From assembly GCA_050292445.1 (NCBI GenBank), contig JBNKLQ010000184.1, positions 1 through 12,718 on the forward strand: a stretch of 12,718 nt of DNA, in the 5' to 3' direction. Under the pieces are notes generated by a model. That model did no database searches, was not told the DNA's origin, and saw only the letters and a list, made by a program, of their open reading frames with translations. The DNA comes from Leptofilum sp050292445 (GTDB taxonomy: Bacteria; Chloroflexota; Anaerolineae; Promineifilales; Promineifilaceae). Each line of letters starts with the position of its first letter. Position 1 is the first letter of the stretch. A program made the position numbers and the translations under genes. This document shows, piece after piece, positions 1 to 6,457 of this stretch.

Positions 1-528
1 GCTGCCCAGTTCCTGCTGCTTCTCACCCAAAAATTCAAGCACGTCGGTCAGAAAGGTGTCTACCTGCCCCGTCTCATAAAAGCCGTGCCAGATGATGAGC
101 TTAAACGGCTGCTCGGCCTGCGCTTTGACCGTTTCCAGCCAGTGCCAGGTCAGGGCGCTTTTGCCCGTGCCACCCAGGGCGACGATGACAAACATGGGGC
201 GGTTGGTGTCGGCCTGCCAATCGTCCAGCTCTTGCAGTTCCTTTTTCCGCCCTACGAATTGGCTAGCGAGGTTGTAACGGCCGTGTTCGTAAACACGCAC
301 GCCACTTTTTGTTTCAGGGTGGCGCTGCTGAACGGCATCGATGAGGTCGGAGATACGGCCCCGTCTCCCCATCAACTCCACCAAAGAAAGCGCCAGTTCT
401 TCTATCGTATCACCGGACAGGCTTTCAATATCCACGCCCAAATCTGCGCAAAGCAGGCGCAGTTCGGCTTTGTTGAAGTGAGCAATAATTGTTTGGCGTA
501 ACTGGGTCAATTGTTCTGGTTGAGTCAT
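1..528 (-). CDS. EAD-STAND P-loop NTPase, N-terminal part (cut by window edge)
   Basis: Read on the minus strand from ATG at 528-526, an uninterrupted frame runs 176 codons to base 1 and leaves the window. Residues about 1-70 (TQLRQTIIAHFNKAELRLLC, then LGVDIESLSGD and the ending MGRRGRISDLIDAVQQRHP) look like a helical effector-associated domain; EAD7 is my best match by eye. Then comes a linker with FVGRKKELQEL (about 91-101) and a Walker A loop ALGGTGKSAL (117-126) with Lys123 and Ser124; the first loop residue is Ala where Gly is usual. This is the order of STAND NTPases of conflict and signalling systems: adaptor, NTPase, then sensor repeats that would lie beyond base 1. In such proteins the EAD recruits a partner effector by homotypic contact (family knowledge). 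No effector carrying a matching EAD is visible here. A good promoter lies just upstream. The family call is fairly secure, the biological role is not. Confidence 0.8.
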   Translation of the reverse strand, partial: MTQPEQLTQLRQTIIAHFNKAELRLLCADLGVDIESLSGDTIEELALSLVELMGRRGRISDLIDAVQQRHPETKSGVRVYEHGRYNLASQFVGRKKELQELDDWQADTNRPMFVIVALGGTGKSALTWHWLETVKAQAEQPFKLIIWHGFYETGQVDTFLTDVLEFLGEKQQELGS

Positions 529-566
529 GGCACCATTTCCACGATGAACGGCCGAATATCCTCAAC

Positions 567-595
567 ATTGTAGCCAGAACACCCCTAAACTTCAA
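567..595 (-). promoter_or_regulatory. Predicted sigma-70 promoter of the EAD-STAND gene
   Basis: On the minus strand, -35 TTGAAG (595-590), a 17-bp spacer and -10 TACAAT (572-567). The start of transcription would fall near 560, giving a leader of about 32 nt before ATG 528. Spacing is ideal and both hexamers match the consensus in 5 of 6 (-10) and 4 of 6 (-35) positions. The only base-level sign of regulation is that it shares this 124-bp divergent gap with modA. Confidence 0.55.
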
Positions 596-616
596 TGCTG
601 CATCGAGATATCCGTT

Positions 617-645
617 TTGTGCCTAACTTGAACTGCTTATAGAAT
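617..645 (+). promoter_or_regulatory. Possible modA promoter, near-leaderless
   Basis: A -10-like TAGAAT at 640-645 sits 17 bp after a weak -35-like TTGTGC at 617-622. Transcription would begin at about 652, directly at the modA ATG (653). No Shine-Dalgarno sequence is seen between them, so a leaderless message fits. The -35 is poor, so this is tentative. The rest of the 529-652 gap holds only the divergent minus-strand promoter. Confidence 0.3.
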
Positions 646-652
646 TTGACCC

Positions 653-1438
653 ATGAAAACAAAAATATTAATTTTCTGGCTCATTACCCTTCTGTTGGTG
701 GGCTGCGGCACCGGGGAAAATAGCGCCAGCTCCCAGGAAATCACCGTGTTTGCCGCCAGCTCCCTAACCGATGCCTTTACCGAGCTGGCCGATGCCTTTG
801 AAGCCCAAAACGAAGGCGTCGAGATTATTCTGAACTTTGCCGGATCGTCCCAACTGGCCGCCCAACTGAGCGAAGGCGCTTTAGCCGACGTGTTTGCTCC
901 GGCCAACCCCATTCAAATGCAAACGGTGATGGACGCCGGGCGTATTGAAGCAGGCAGCGAGAAACTGTTTGTCTCCAACCGCCTCGCCGTCATTGTCCCC
1001 ACCAACAATCCGGCGAACATCACGGCATGGGAAGATTTGGCCCAGCCGGGAGTGCAGCTCATTTTGGCGGTAGAAGGTGTACCGGTGCGCCAATACACCG
1101 ATCAGATTGTGGCGGCACTGCCAGCCGATTTCCAGACGCGATTTTACGACAATCTGGTGTCCGAAGAGGACAATGTGCGCCAGGTGGCGGCCAAAATTGC
1201 TCTGGGCGAAGCAGATGCAGGCACCGTCTACACGTCGGACGTGACGCCAGACATTGCCAGCCAGGTGGTGCAAATCCCCATTCCCGACGCGCAAAATGTG
1301 GTAGCCACCTACCCAATCGCCCAGCTAACTGATGCCCCGTCCCCAACCCTGGCAAAAAACTTCATCGATTTTGTACTGAGCGAGGAAGGGCAAGCGATTT
1401 TAGTGCGCTGGGGCTTTGGTCCACCACCGATCAATTAA
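653..1438 (+). CDS. modA: Molybdate ABC transporter substrate-binding lipoprotein ModA
   Basis: The 261-residue protein begins with a lipoprotein signal: MKTK, a hydrophobic core, and lipobox LVGC with Cys18 as the lipidation site. The mature part has ModA hallmarks: TVFAASSLTDAFTELADAF near residues 31-49, NFAGSSQLAAQL near 64-75, ADVFAPAN near 81-88, EEDNVRQVAAKIALGEADAG in the second lobe, and VYTSDV near 192-197. In the family the Ser residues of AASSL and GSSQL and the Tyr of this last motif bind the oxyanion. It would capture molybdate or tungstate outside the membrane and hand it to a ModB permease and ModC ATPase. Neither modB nor modC follows: the next gene is convergent, 14 bp away, and the gene upstream is divergent. 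So the gene is solitary here, and the transporter partners must be elsewhere. Length is normal for the family. The choice between molybdate and tungstate cannot be made from sequence alone. Confidence 0.9.
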   Translation: MKTKILIFWLITLLLVGCGTGENSASSQEITVFAASSLTDAFTELADAFEAQNEGVEIILNFAGSSQLAAQLSEGALADVFAPANPIQMQTVMDAGRIEAGSEKLFVSNRLAVIVPTNNPANITAWEDLAQPGVQLILAVEGVPVRQYTDQIVAALPADFQTRFYDNLVSEEDNVRQVAAKIALGEADAGTVYTSDVTPDIASQVVQIPIPDAQNVVATYPIAQLTDAPSPTLAKNFIDFVLSEEGQAILVRWGFGPPPIN

Positions 1439-1452
1439 AAAATCACACTTGT

Positions 1453-1824
1453 TTAGCTATCTTGCTGGGTGAGGCCCACTACATTGCCATCCGGATCAAA
1501 AACGGCCGCAAGCACCGCACCCCACGGCTTTTTTGTTGGACCATATTTCACCTGAGCACCTAGCGCCACAAAGCGATCAAAGGTAGCTTGCAAATCGACG
1601 ACGGCAAACCAGAGCGAAACCGCGCCTGGATAGTCGTAATCCTGCCCTACGAGATCAAAGCCGAAGTATAGATTGGGCAGCTGCCAACCCAAATGATCCT
1701 CGCCGTGGGGCTGGCCTTCGTCCAGCGCCAACCCCTCCCGGTAAAAATCGGCCAACCGCTGCATATCTTTGGTGTTGATGATGACCGTGTGTAAAAAGGT
1801 TTGCGCATCGGAATGATCATTCAT
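1453..1824 (-). CDS. VOC superfamily (glyoxalase/dioxygenase-fold) protein
   Basis: A 123-residue protein starting at ATG 1824-1822. This start is chosen over an upstream in-frame ATG at 1899 because AAGGAG (1836-1831) sits 6 nt before it and because the fold begins here. The pattern is that of a single VOC module pair: FLHTVIINTKDMQRLADFY near residues 10-28, then WQLPNLYFGFDLV, SLWFAVVDLQATFDRFVALG, and the final strand AVFDPDGNVVGLTQ. The start of the first strand supplies His12. The last strand has Gly where metal-binding members have Glu (PDGN-xx-E), so a standard glyoxalase metal site is incomplete. Function is therefore unassigned: enzyme, drug-binding protein or antibiotic-resistance-like are all possible. 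It converges on modA and is divergent from the N-acetyltransferase-like gene; a perfect palindrome lies in that divergent gap. Confidence 0.85.
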   Translation of the reverse strand: MNDHSDAQTFLHTVIINTKDMQRLADFYREGLALDEGQPHGEDHLGWQLPNLYFGFDLVGQDYDYPGAVSLWFAVVDLQATFDRFVALGAQVKYGPTKKPWGAVLAAVFDPDGNVVGLTQQDS

Positions 1825-1850
1825 AATTTTCTCCTTTATCACGTCTTGTT

Positions 1851-1872
1851 GGTCAAGTTTACAAACTTGACC
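1851..1872. promoter_or_regulatory. Perfect 10-bp-arm palindrome in divergent gap (candidate operator)
   Basis: Arms GGTCAAGTTT (1851-1860) and AAACTTGACC (1863-1872) are exact inverse complements around a 2-bp AC centre. It lies 15 bp beyond the VOC gene's Shine-Dalgarno sequence and 57 bp before the N-acetyltransferase-like start, so it could bind a dimeric regulator acting on both genes. The arms carry TTGACC on each strand, which could also serve as -35 hexamers, but no well-spaced -10 follows on either strand. The regulator is unknown. Confidence 0.5.
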
Positions 1873-1929
1873 TACGATCACGACGAATATACGGTTCACA
1901 AATCGACAGCTTCAGGAAACTGGTTATTT

Positions 1930-2751
1930 ATGTCAATAAGAAAGTTGAATGAGCAGCTAACGTCAGACGTTTTGACTTTCCTAAACGTGAAAGTAACATC
2001 GCCAACACTGCCTATCCTGGAAAAGTTGCTGGCAGCTTATTATTGTACCGTGCCCTGGGAAAGCGTGTTTCGCATTGTGCGTGGAGCAGAAACGGCCGTT
2101 CCTTCCCCACGCTGGCCCAATCAATTCTGGCAAGAGGCCATGAGGCGCGGCAGCGGCGGCACCTGTTTTGAGAGCAACTACGCTTTTTTTGCGCTGCTGC
2201 AAACGCTGGGGTACGAAGGCTACCTGACCATCAACAATATGGGCGACTCCATTGGTTGCCACACCGCCATTGTCATTGTGCTGGATGGGCAAAAGTGGTT
2301 GGTGGATGTGGGCCTGCCGCTGTATGCCCTGCTGCCGATCAGCAGCCGAGGGGTGATGTACCGCAGCTCGCCCTTTTTGCATTACACGGTGCGGCCAGAT
2401 GGCTGTTTGCGTTACCAGATCGAACGCCGCCCGCATCCTAAATTAAACGCCTTCACGCTGATCGATGCGCCGGTAGACGACGCCAATTACCGCGCCGCCA
2501 CCGAGGCAGACTATGGTGAAAATGGTCTTTTCCTCGACTTTGTCATCGTGAACAAGATAATTAACAACAAACCATGGCGCTTTAACATGGCGGAACGGCC
2601 GTGGCGGCTGAATCGTTTCGATTGGGGACGACGGATCGACACCCCGCTTAACGGTGATGTGGCCACGGCTGTGGCAAAACATTTTGGGCTGGATACGGCC
2701 GTTGTCCAGCAAGCTTTTAACCTAACCCAACACAACTATCCCAACAATTGA
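1930..2751 (+). CDS. Arylamine N-acetyltransferase-like protein
   Basis: A 273-residue protein. The start at ATG 1930 (MSIRKLNEQL) is preferred over an upstream in-frame ATG at 1801, which would overlap the VOC gene and its ribosome binding site and adds residues unlike the family. The core matches the NAT signature: RGSGGTCFESNYAFFALLQ with Cys79, then CHTAIVIVLDGQKWLVDVGL with His111 and Asp126. This is the Cys-His-Asp triad of NATs, which move an acetyl group from acetyl-CoA to arylamines or hydrazines through a Cys-acetyl intermediate. The length agrees with bacterial NATs (about 270). Overall similarity beyond the triad is modest, so it could be a divergent NAT-fold acyltransferase, for example one acting in secondary metabolism. 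The next gene starts 7 bp after its stop, so they are probably cotranscribed. Only a distant AGGA (1914-1917) is available as a ribosome binding site. Confidence 0.8.
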   Translation: MSIRKLNEQLTSDVLTFLNVKVTSPTLPILEKLLAAYYCTVPWESVFRIVRGAETAVPSPRWPNQFWQEAMRRGSGGTCFESNYAFFALLQTLGYEGYLTINNMGDSIGCHTAIVIVLDGQKWLVDVGLPLYALLPISSRGVMYRSSPFLHYTVRPDGCLRYQIERRPHPKLNAFTLIDAPVDDANYRAATEADYGENGLFLDFVIVNKIINNKPWRFNMAERPWRLNRFDWGRRIDTPLNGDVATAVAKHFGLDTAVVQQAFNLTQHNYPNN

Positions 2752-2758
2752 GAGGCTC

Positions 2759-3361
2759 ATGCGCAAACCAAAACCGTATCGCAAAAAACCAAAAAAGAAG
2801 AGCACACCCCGCCAGCGAAGTGGCGATTACCGCATTTTTGTCGGCGCTTTCCCTGAAGGAGAAAAAATCGAACAGGTCCAGCAGCTGCGGGAACAGCTTG
2901 ACCCCAAAACGGCCGCAATCACACCACCTCATGTTACCCTGGCAGGCACCTACTGGCGCACTGGCCAACCCAACGCCGCCAATGAAAGCGTGCTCATCGA
3001 AAAGCTTACCACCCTGGCTCCGCTCCTAGAGCCGTTTACACTTCAGTTGGGTGGCATCTACACGTTTGGTCAGCGGGTGATTTACCTGGGCGTACTGCCT
3101 ACAGACGAGATGCTGGCTATCCGAAACAGGTTGCTGGGCGTGATGGGGCGGGACAAACATCGCCAGTTCAAGCCGCACCTCACCCTGGCAATGCGGCTGA
3201 AAGGTGAGACGTTTGATACCGCTTTGGCTGAGCTAACAGAGTCGGAATGGGATAACGGCCGTTTCACCACCCCCATCCACGAACTGCGCCTCATGCAGCG
3301 CGGCCCCAACGACCCCGCCTGGCGCACCATCCACACCATTCCCCTGGCGCAGGTTCATTGA
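2759..3361 (+). CDS. 2H phosphoesterase (LigT / 2'-5' RNA ligase-like)
   Basis: A 200-residue protein with the two HxT motifs that define the 2H phosphoesterase superfamily: PHVTLAG (His58, Thr60) and PHLTLAM (His140, Thr142). The motifs are about 82 residues apart, as expected for the two-lobed fold. Members cleave or form 2',3'-cyclic or 2'-5' phosphodiester bonds in RNA or nucleotides; the substrate here is unknown. The first 20 residues are very basic (MRKPKPYRKKPKKK) and precede the folded part, a plausible nucleic-acid-binding tail. GAGG at 2752-2755 lies only 3 nt from ATG 2759, and the gene begins 7 bp after the N-acetyltransferase-like stop, so translation may be coupled. It is followed by a 94-bp gap containing an interspersed repeat. 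Confidence 0.82.
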   Translation: MRKPKPYRKKPKKKSTPRQRSGDYRIFVGAFPEGEKIEQVQQLREQLDPKTAAITPPHVTLAGTYWRTGQPNAANESVLIEKLTTLAPLLEPFTLQLGGIYTFGQRVIYLGVLPTDEMLAIRNRLLGVMGRDKHRQFKPHLTLAMRLKGETFDTALAELTESEWDNGRFTTPIHELRLMQRGPNDPAWRTIHTIPLAQVH

Positions 3362-3370
3362 AAATAAACT

Positions 3371-3432
3371 CCGCAGAATGCGCAAATTTGCACGGATTCT
3401 TGATCAGCGTTCATCTGCGTTAATCAGCGTCC
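3371..3432. repeat. Imperfect palindromic interspersed repeat, CGCAGA family, copy A
   Basis: Spaced CGCAGA/CGCAAA units on the left (3371-3390) are mirrored by TCTGCG/TCAGCG units on the right (3404-3430), so the stretch can fold as a long imperfect hairpin. It has the same architecture as the copies at 8278, 11756 and 12349. It fills the gap between the 2H phosphoesterase stop and the GNAT ribosome binding site. The outer limits are approximate. Confidence 0.65.
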
Positions 3433-3455
3433 TATTTTTTAGAGGAGACCAAATC

Positions 3456-3938
3456 ATGAAAACGACTGTGCAGTTGCGTGACATAGTGGACACTGATTTA
3501 GACATCTTTTTTGCCCAGCAGCAGGAACCGGCAGGCGTGCAGATGGCCGCTTTCACCGCCAAAGACCCCAGCGACCGGGTCGCCTTCGACAACCATTGGG
3601 CCAAAATCCGCGCCGATGAAAGCATAACTCTCCAAACCATTTTGTATGAAGGAGACGTGGCTGGGAGCATCGTGTGCCACAGCTGGTTTGGCGAACCGGA
3701 GATCAGCTACTGGCTGGGCGAAGCGTTTTGGGGCAAGGGTATTGCCACCGCAGCCCTGCACAAATTTCTAAGCCATCTGCCCACGCGCCCGCTCTTCGCC
3801 CGCGTGGCGCAGGATAACATCGGCTCGCTGCGGGTGCTGCAAAAGTGCGGCTTTGTCATCACTGGCGAAGATAAAGGGTTTGCCCAAGGACGCGGTGAGG
3901 AAACGGCCGAATTCATTTTAACCCTGCCCGATGAGTGA
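3456..3938 (+). CDS. GNAT family N-acetyltransferase (RimJ/RimL-like)
   Basis: A 160-residue protein. ATG 3456 is chosen because GAGGAG (3442-3447) lies 8 nt upstream; an in-frame ATG at 3378 would translate the interspersed repeat into a non-family leader. Features in order: VQLRDIVDTDLDIFFAQQ (first strand and helix), the central strands with GDVAGSIVCHSWFGEPEISYWL, the acetyl-CoA loop WGKGIATAAL near residues 92-101, and the ending FARVAQDNIGSLRVLQKCGF, typical of GNATs modifying amines on proteins or small molecules. The acceptor is unknown. The menH-like gene begins inside its last codons (8-nt overlap, ATGAGTGA), indicating translational coupling. Confidence 0.85.
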   Translation: MKTTVQLRDIVDTDLDIFFAQQQEPAGVQMAAFTAKDPSDRVAFDNHWAKIRADESITLQTILYEGDVAGSIVCHSWFGEPEISYWLGEAFWGKGIATAALHKFLSHLPTRPLFARVAQDNIGSLRVLQKCGFVITGEDKGFAQGRGEETAEFILTLPDE

Positions 3939-4761
3939 ACAGCGCGATTTGGTGATAAACGGCGTTCGTTACCACACGGCCCGACACGGTTCGTCTACGA
4001 TCGTACCTCTACTACTGCTGCATGGCTTCACCGGCAGCAGTGATAATTGGGCTGATCATATTGCAGTTTTCAGTAAGCAGTATTCAGTCATTACGGTGGA
4101 TATTTTGGGACACGGCCGTTCCTCATCCCCACCTGATCCCACCCGCTACACCATGCCCCGCATTGCCACTGACTTCATCGCCCTGCTGGATGCCTGGCAG
4201 ATAGAACAAACAGCCTTGCTGGGCTACTCGATGGGCGGGCGGCTGGCGCTGTATCTGGCCTGTTGCTATCCTGAGCGGTTCAGCCACCTAGTCCAGGAAA
4301 GCAGCTCGCCAGGGCTGGCCAGCGAAGCAGAACGCGCCGAACGCCGTCAACGCGACGAAGCTTTGGCCGACTGGATTGAGGCCAACGGCATTGAGGCATT
4401 TGTCAATCGCTGGGAAGCGCTGCCGCTGTGGGCCAGCCAGCAGCAGCTCAGCGAGGCCGTTCGGCTGCGATTGCGCCAGCAGCGACTGCAAAACAACCCC
4501 GTGGGATTGGCCAATTCGCTGCGCGGCATGGGAACGGGCGCGCAACCATCACTATGGGCGCAACTGCCCGCGCTGACTTTGCCCACCCTGCTCATCGTCG
4601 GCGCGTTGGACAGTAAATTTGTGGCGATTAATCAGCAAGTAGCGGAGGTGTTGGGGAACGGCCGTCTACACATCATCCCCCAGGCAGGCCACACCACCCA
4701 TTTGGAACGGCCGTCTTTGTTTCAAACGGCCGTTAAAAGCTTTTTAACCACAGAGGGTTAA
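3931..4761 (+). CDS. menH: 2-succinyl-6-hydroxy-2,4-cyclohexadiene-1-carboxylate synthase (MenH-like)
   Basis: A 276-residue alpha/beta hydrolase. LLLHGFTGSSDNW (residues 28-40) forms the oxyanion region, GYSMGGRLAL (98-107) carries the nucleophile Ser100, GALDSKF (224-230) the acid Asp227, and QAGHTTHLERP (251-261) the base His254. The segment LRGMGTGAQPSLW (197-209) in the cap is typical of MenH and separates it from general hydrolases. MenH removes pyruvate from SEPHCHC to give SHCHC in menaquinone synthesis, in the cytoplasm. No other men gene is nearby; the gene instead overlaps a GNAT gene by 8 nt. Convergence with the methyltransferase leaves an 8-bp gap, and a short hairpin covers the stop codon. 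The main alternative is a paralogous hydrolase of unknown substrate. Confidence 0.78.
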   Translation: MSEQRDLVINGVRYHTARHGSSTIVPLLLLHGFTGSSDNWADHIAVFSKQYSVITVDILGHGRSSSPPDPTRYTMPRIATDFIALLDAWQIEQTALLGYSMGGRLALYLACCYPERFSHLVQESSSPGLASEAERAERRQRDEALADWIEANGIEAFVNRWEALPLWASQQQLSEAVRLRLRQQRLQNNPVGLANSLRGMGTGAQPSLWAQLPALTLPTLLIVGALDSKFVAINQQVAEVLGNGRLHIIPQAGHTTHLERPSLFQTAVKSFLTTEG

Positions 4762-4764
4762 AAA
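4741..4764. repeat. 9-bp-arm hairpin over the menH stop codon
   Basis: Arms TTTTTAACC (4741-4749) and GGTTAAAAA (4756-4764) flank a 6-nt ACAGAG loop. It sits at the junction of two convergent genes. The T-rich side leads and the A-rich side trails, so there is no T tract after the stem on either strand; it may still help end transcripts. The loop sequence TTAACCACAGAG recalls the outer end of the CACAGAG repeat family seen elsewhere in the window, so it may be a remnant. Confidence 0.5.
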
Positions 4765-4769
4765 CGCTA

Positions 4770-5585
4770 TCATTTTCGGCACAGGATCATGTGGGAGCGG
4801 AAGGGGATTTGGATACGGCCGTTTTCTTCATACTGGCCCAATTTCTCAACCACTTCCTGAATCACTGCTTGTTGCACCTGCTCCGAGGCCAGATTAAACC
4901 CGGCAGCCATCGGCGTTGCCTGGATGTGGCGGGGCACAAACTCGGTTAGCGCTGGCAGGGGCAAATCAAGCTGGGTGATGTGCATCTCTATCTGCCCAAA
5001 GCCTGCTTCATTGAGCCGGCTGTAAATTTCGCCCGAATCAGACAGGGCAAAGGCAGCTTTAAGGCCAACGGCCGTTTCTGGACCAACAAACCGGGCTATC
5101 GTTTCTACCAGCGTATAAAAATAGGGATTGCCTTCGATGGGCGTCCACAGGCTCACCGCCACACGCCCATTTGCTTTAACCACACGCTGCATTTCTGCCA
5201 AACTTGGCTGCTTTTCAGGCAAAAATTGCAGTGTCTGGGCGCACAACACCACATCAACACTTTGATCGTCTAGGGGCATTTCTGCTGCATTGGCCACATG
5301 CCAATCAATCTGAGCACCGGCCATCACAGGCAGCGAACGGGCCACATCGATCATGCTGGCGTTCACATCTATTCCAGCCACCTGCCCAGTGTCGCTCGCA
5401 GCTTCAGCAGCGTACCTGGCAGCAGCACCCGTGCCGCAGCCAACATCGACGACCTGTTCGCCTACCTGCACAGCAGCAAAATCAACCAATGCCTGGGCAA
5501 AGGGGCCGAGGATGGTGGGGGTCAATACAGTTTGGTACCGTTCGGCGGCGTCTTGTGCCAATTGCCATTGGGTAGAAGTTGTCAT
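4770..5585 (-). CDS. Class I SAM-dependent methyltransferase (Methyltransf_11/UbiE-like)
   Basis: A 271-residue protein with a Rossmann-type SAM site: motif I VVDVGCGTGAAA (residues 45-56), GIDVNASMI (71-79) with Asp73 expected to bind the SAM ribose, AEMPLDDQSVDVVLCAQTLQ (motif II and III region), and LAEMQRVVKANGRVAVSLW (post-motif strand). The C-terminal half, about residues 150-271, should shape the acceptor pocket but gives no substrate clue. The start at 5585 is supported by AAGGA (5600-5596) about 10 nt upstream. It is divergent from an HxlR regulator across a 160-bp gap holding an operator-like palindrome, which suggests control by that regulator. A menaquinone methyltransferase role is tempting next to menH, but the genes are convergent, not in one operon, and I see no MenG-specific signature. 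Confidence 0.85.
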   Translation of the reverse strand: MTTSTQWQLAQDAAERYQTVLTPTILGPFAQALVDFAAVQVGEQVVDVGCGTGAAARYAAEAASDTGQVAGIDVNASMIDVARSLPVMAGAQIDWHVANAAEMPLDDQSVDVVLCAQTLQFLPEKQPSLAEMQRVVKANGRVAVSLWTPIEGNPYFYTLVETIARFVGPETAVGLKAAFALSDSGEIYSRLNEAGFGQIEMHITQLDLPLPALTEFVPRHIQATPMAAGFNLASEQVQQAVIQEVVEKLGQYEENGRIQIPFRSHMILCRK

Positions 5586-5651
5586 TTGTCACTTGTCCTT
5601 TTTGATGAGTGCAAATTCTGTTGCAGGATAACAGGCACGCAATCGGCCGAA

Positions 5652-5691
5652 TAGTTCAAAAATTGAACTAGTGCCATCTTTGGCCTAAAAT
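5652..5691 (+). promoter_or_regulatory. hxlR-type promoter overlapped by palindromic operator
   Basis: -35 TTGAAC (5663-5668), exactly 17 bp, then -10 TAAAAT (5686-5691). Transcription should start near 5698, leaving a leader of about 48 nt to ATG 5746. The -35 is the right arm of a perfect palindrome, TAGTTCAA (5652-5659), AAA, TTGAACTA (5663-5670). HxlR proteins bind as dimers to such dyads, so self-repression is a reasonable inference. The left arm gives a TTGAAC on the minus strand facing the methyltransferase gene, but no good -10 follows it. Confidence 0.7.
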
Positions 5692-5745
5692 GTAGACTGT
5701 CCCAACAAGAAATGAGGCTGACTAAGCCAATTACGGAGTGCGTTT

Positions 5746-6435
5746 ATGTATAAATATGGACAATATTGCCCAATCGCCAAAGCTGTCGAGATTTTGGGTG
5801 ACCGGTGGACATTATTGATCGTGCGGGATTTATTGACTGGAACCAATCATTTTAATGAGTTGGAACGTGGTTTGCCTGGCATCTCACGCGGCTTGCTGGC
5901 CGAGCGGTTAAAACGATTGGAGCGAATGGAATTGGTGGAAAAGGTGGCGCTGGCAAACGGTCGTCAACGCACAGCTTACCATCTCACAGAGGCTGGTCAG
6001 GAGCTGCAATCGGTTATCAATTCACTGTTGGTTTGGGGCGCGCGTTGGGCGTTTGAGGAACCAGAAGAAGACGAGCTGGACCCTGTTTTGCTGATGTGGT
6101 GGATGCGCAGCCGCGTGTGTACAGATCAACTGCCAGAACAACGGGTGGTGGTGCGCTTCGATTTTCAGGGAGCGAAATATGAAAAATTCTGGCTGCTGCT
6201 CAGCAAAGAAGATGTCTCGGTTTGTTTGACCGACCCGGGGTTTGACCTGGATCTATTGGTCACAGCCGATCTCTCAGCCTTTTTCCAAATCTGGCTGGGT
6301 CGGCTGACCTTTACTAACGCGCTTCAGGCAAATCTGGTGGAAGTAGACGGCATTCCGGTCCTGGCAAATGCCCTGCCCAACTGGTTTGCCTACAGCCTGG
6401 CCGCACCTGCTGTTCAAGCAGCGCAAAAGTGGTGA
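5746..6435 (+). CDS. HxlR-family regulator with C-terminal SCP2-like domain
   Basis: A 229-residue protein. Residues about 8-100 form an HxlR/MarR-like winged helix: CPIAKAVEILGDRWTLLIVR, FNELERGLPGISRGLLAERL (recognition region), LKRLERMELVEKV, then the wing RTAYHLTEAG. Cys8 sits at the position used for redox or electrophile sensing in several HxlR proteins (family knowledge), so thiol sensing is possible. Residues about 130-229 (VRFDFQGAKYEKFWLLLS, DLDLLVTADLSAFFQIWLGR, the last part GIPVLANALPNWFAY) resemble the SCP2 sterol-transfer fold, a known fusion that may sense a hydrophobic ligand. GGAG (5735-5738) lies 7 nt before the ATG. It is divergent from the methyltransferase and probably controls it and itself. 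The HxlR call is firm, the SCP2 part somewhat less so. Confidence 0.85.
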   Translation: MYKYGQYCPIAKAVEILGDRWTLLIVRDLLTGTNHFNELERGLPGISRGLLAERLKRLERMELVEKVALANGRQRTAYHLTEAGQELQSVINSLLVWGARWAFEEPEEDELDPVLLMWWMRSRVCTDQLPEQRVVVRFDFQGAKYEKFWLLLSKEDVSVCLTDPGFDLDLLVTADLSAFFQIWLGRLTFTNALQANLVEVDGIPVLANALPNWFAYSLAAPAVQAAQKW

Positions 6436-6457
6436 TTTTTCGTACCCATGCTGGTTT

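Noticed and set aside
85..501. Plus-strand open frame of 138 codons
   Set aside because: It is antisense to the EAD-STAND gene, whose protein has clear domain motifs and a Walker A loop; the plus-strand protein resembles nothing.
881..1294. Minus-strand frames opposite modA
   Set aside because: ModA motifs and the lipobox on the plus strand explain this region; the minus-strand frames have no family features.
1825..1899. Longer N-terminus for the VOC protein starting at 1899
   Set aside because: A good AAGGAG lies 6 nt before the internal ATG at 1824, and the extra 25 residues cover the palindromic regulatory gap.
1801..1929. Longer N-terminus for the NAT-like protein starting at 1801
   Set aside because: It would run over the VOC gene's start and ribosome binding site and through the palindrome, and the added residues do not look like the family.
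4741..4764. Bidirectional intrinsic terminator between menH and the methyltransferase
   Set aside because: The hairpin lacks a T tract after the stem on either strand, and its stem is AT-rich; kept only as a hairpin or repeat.
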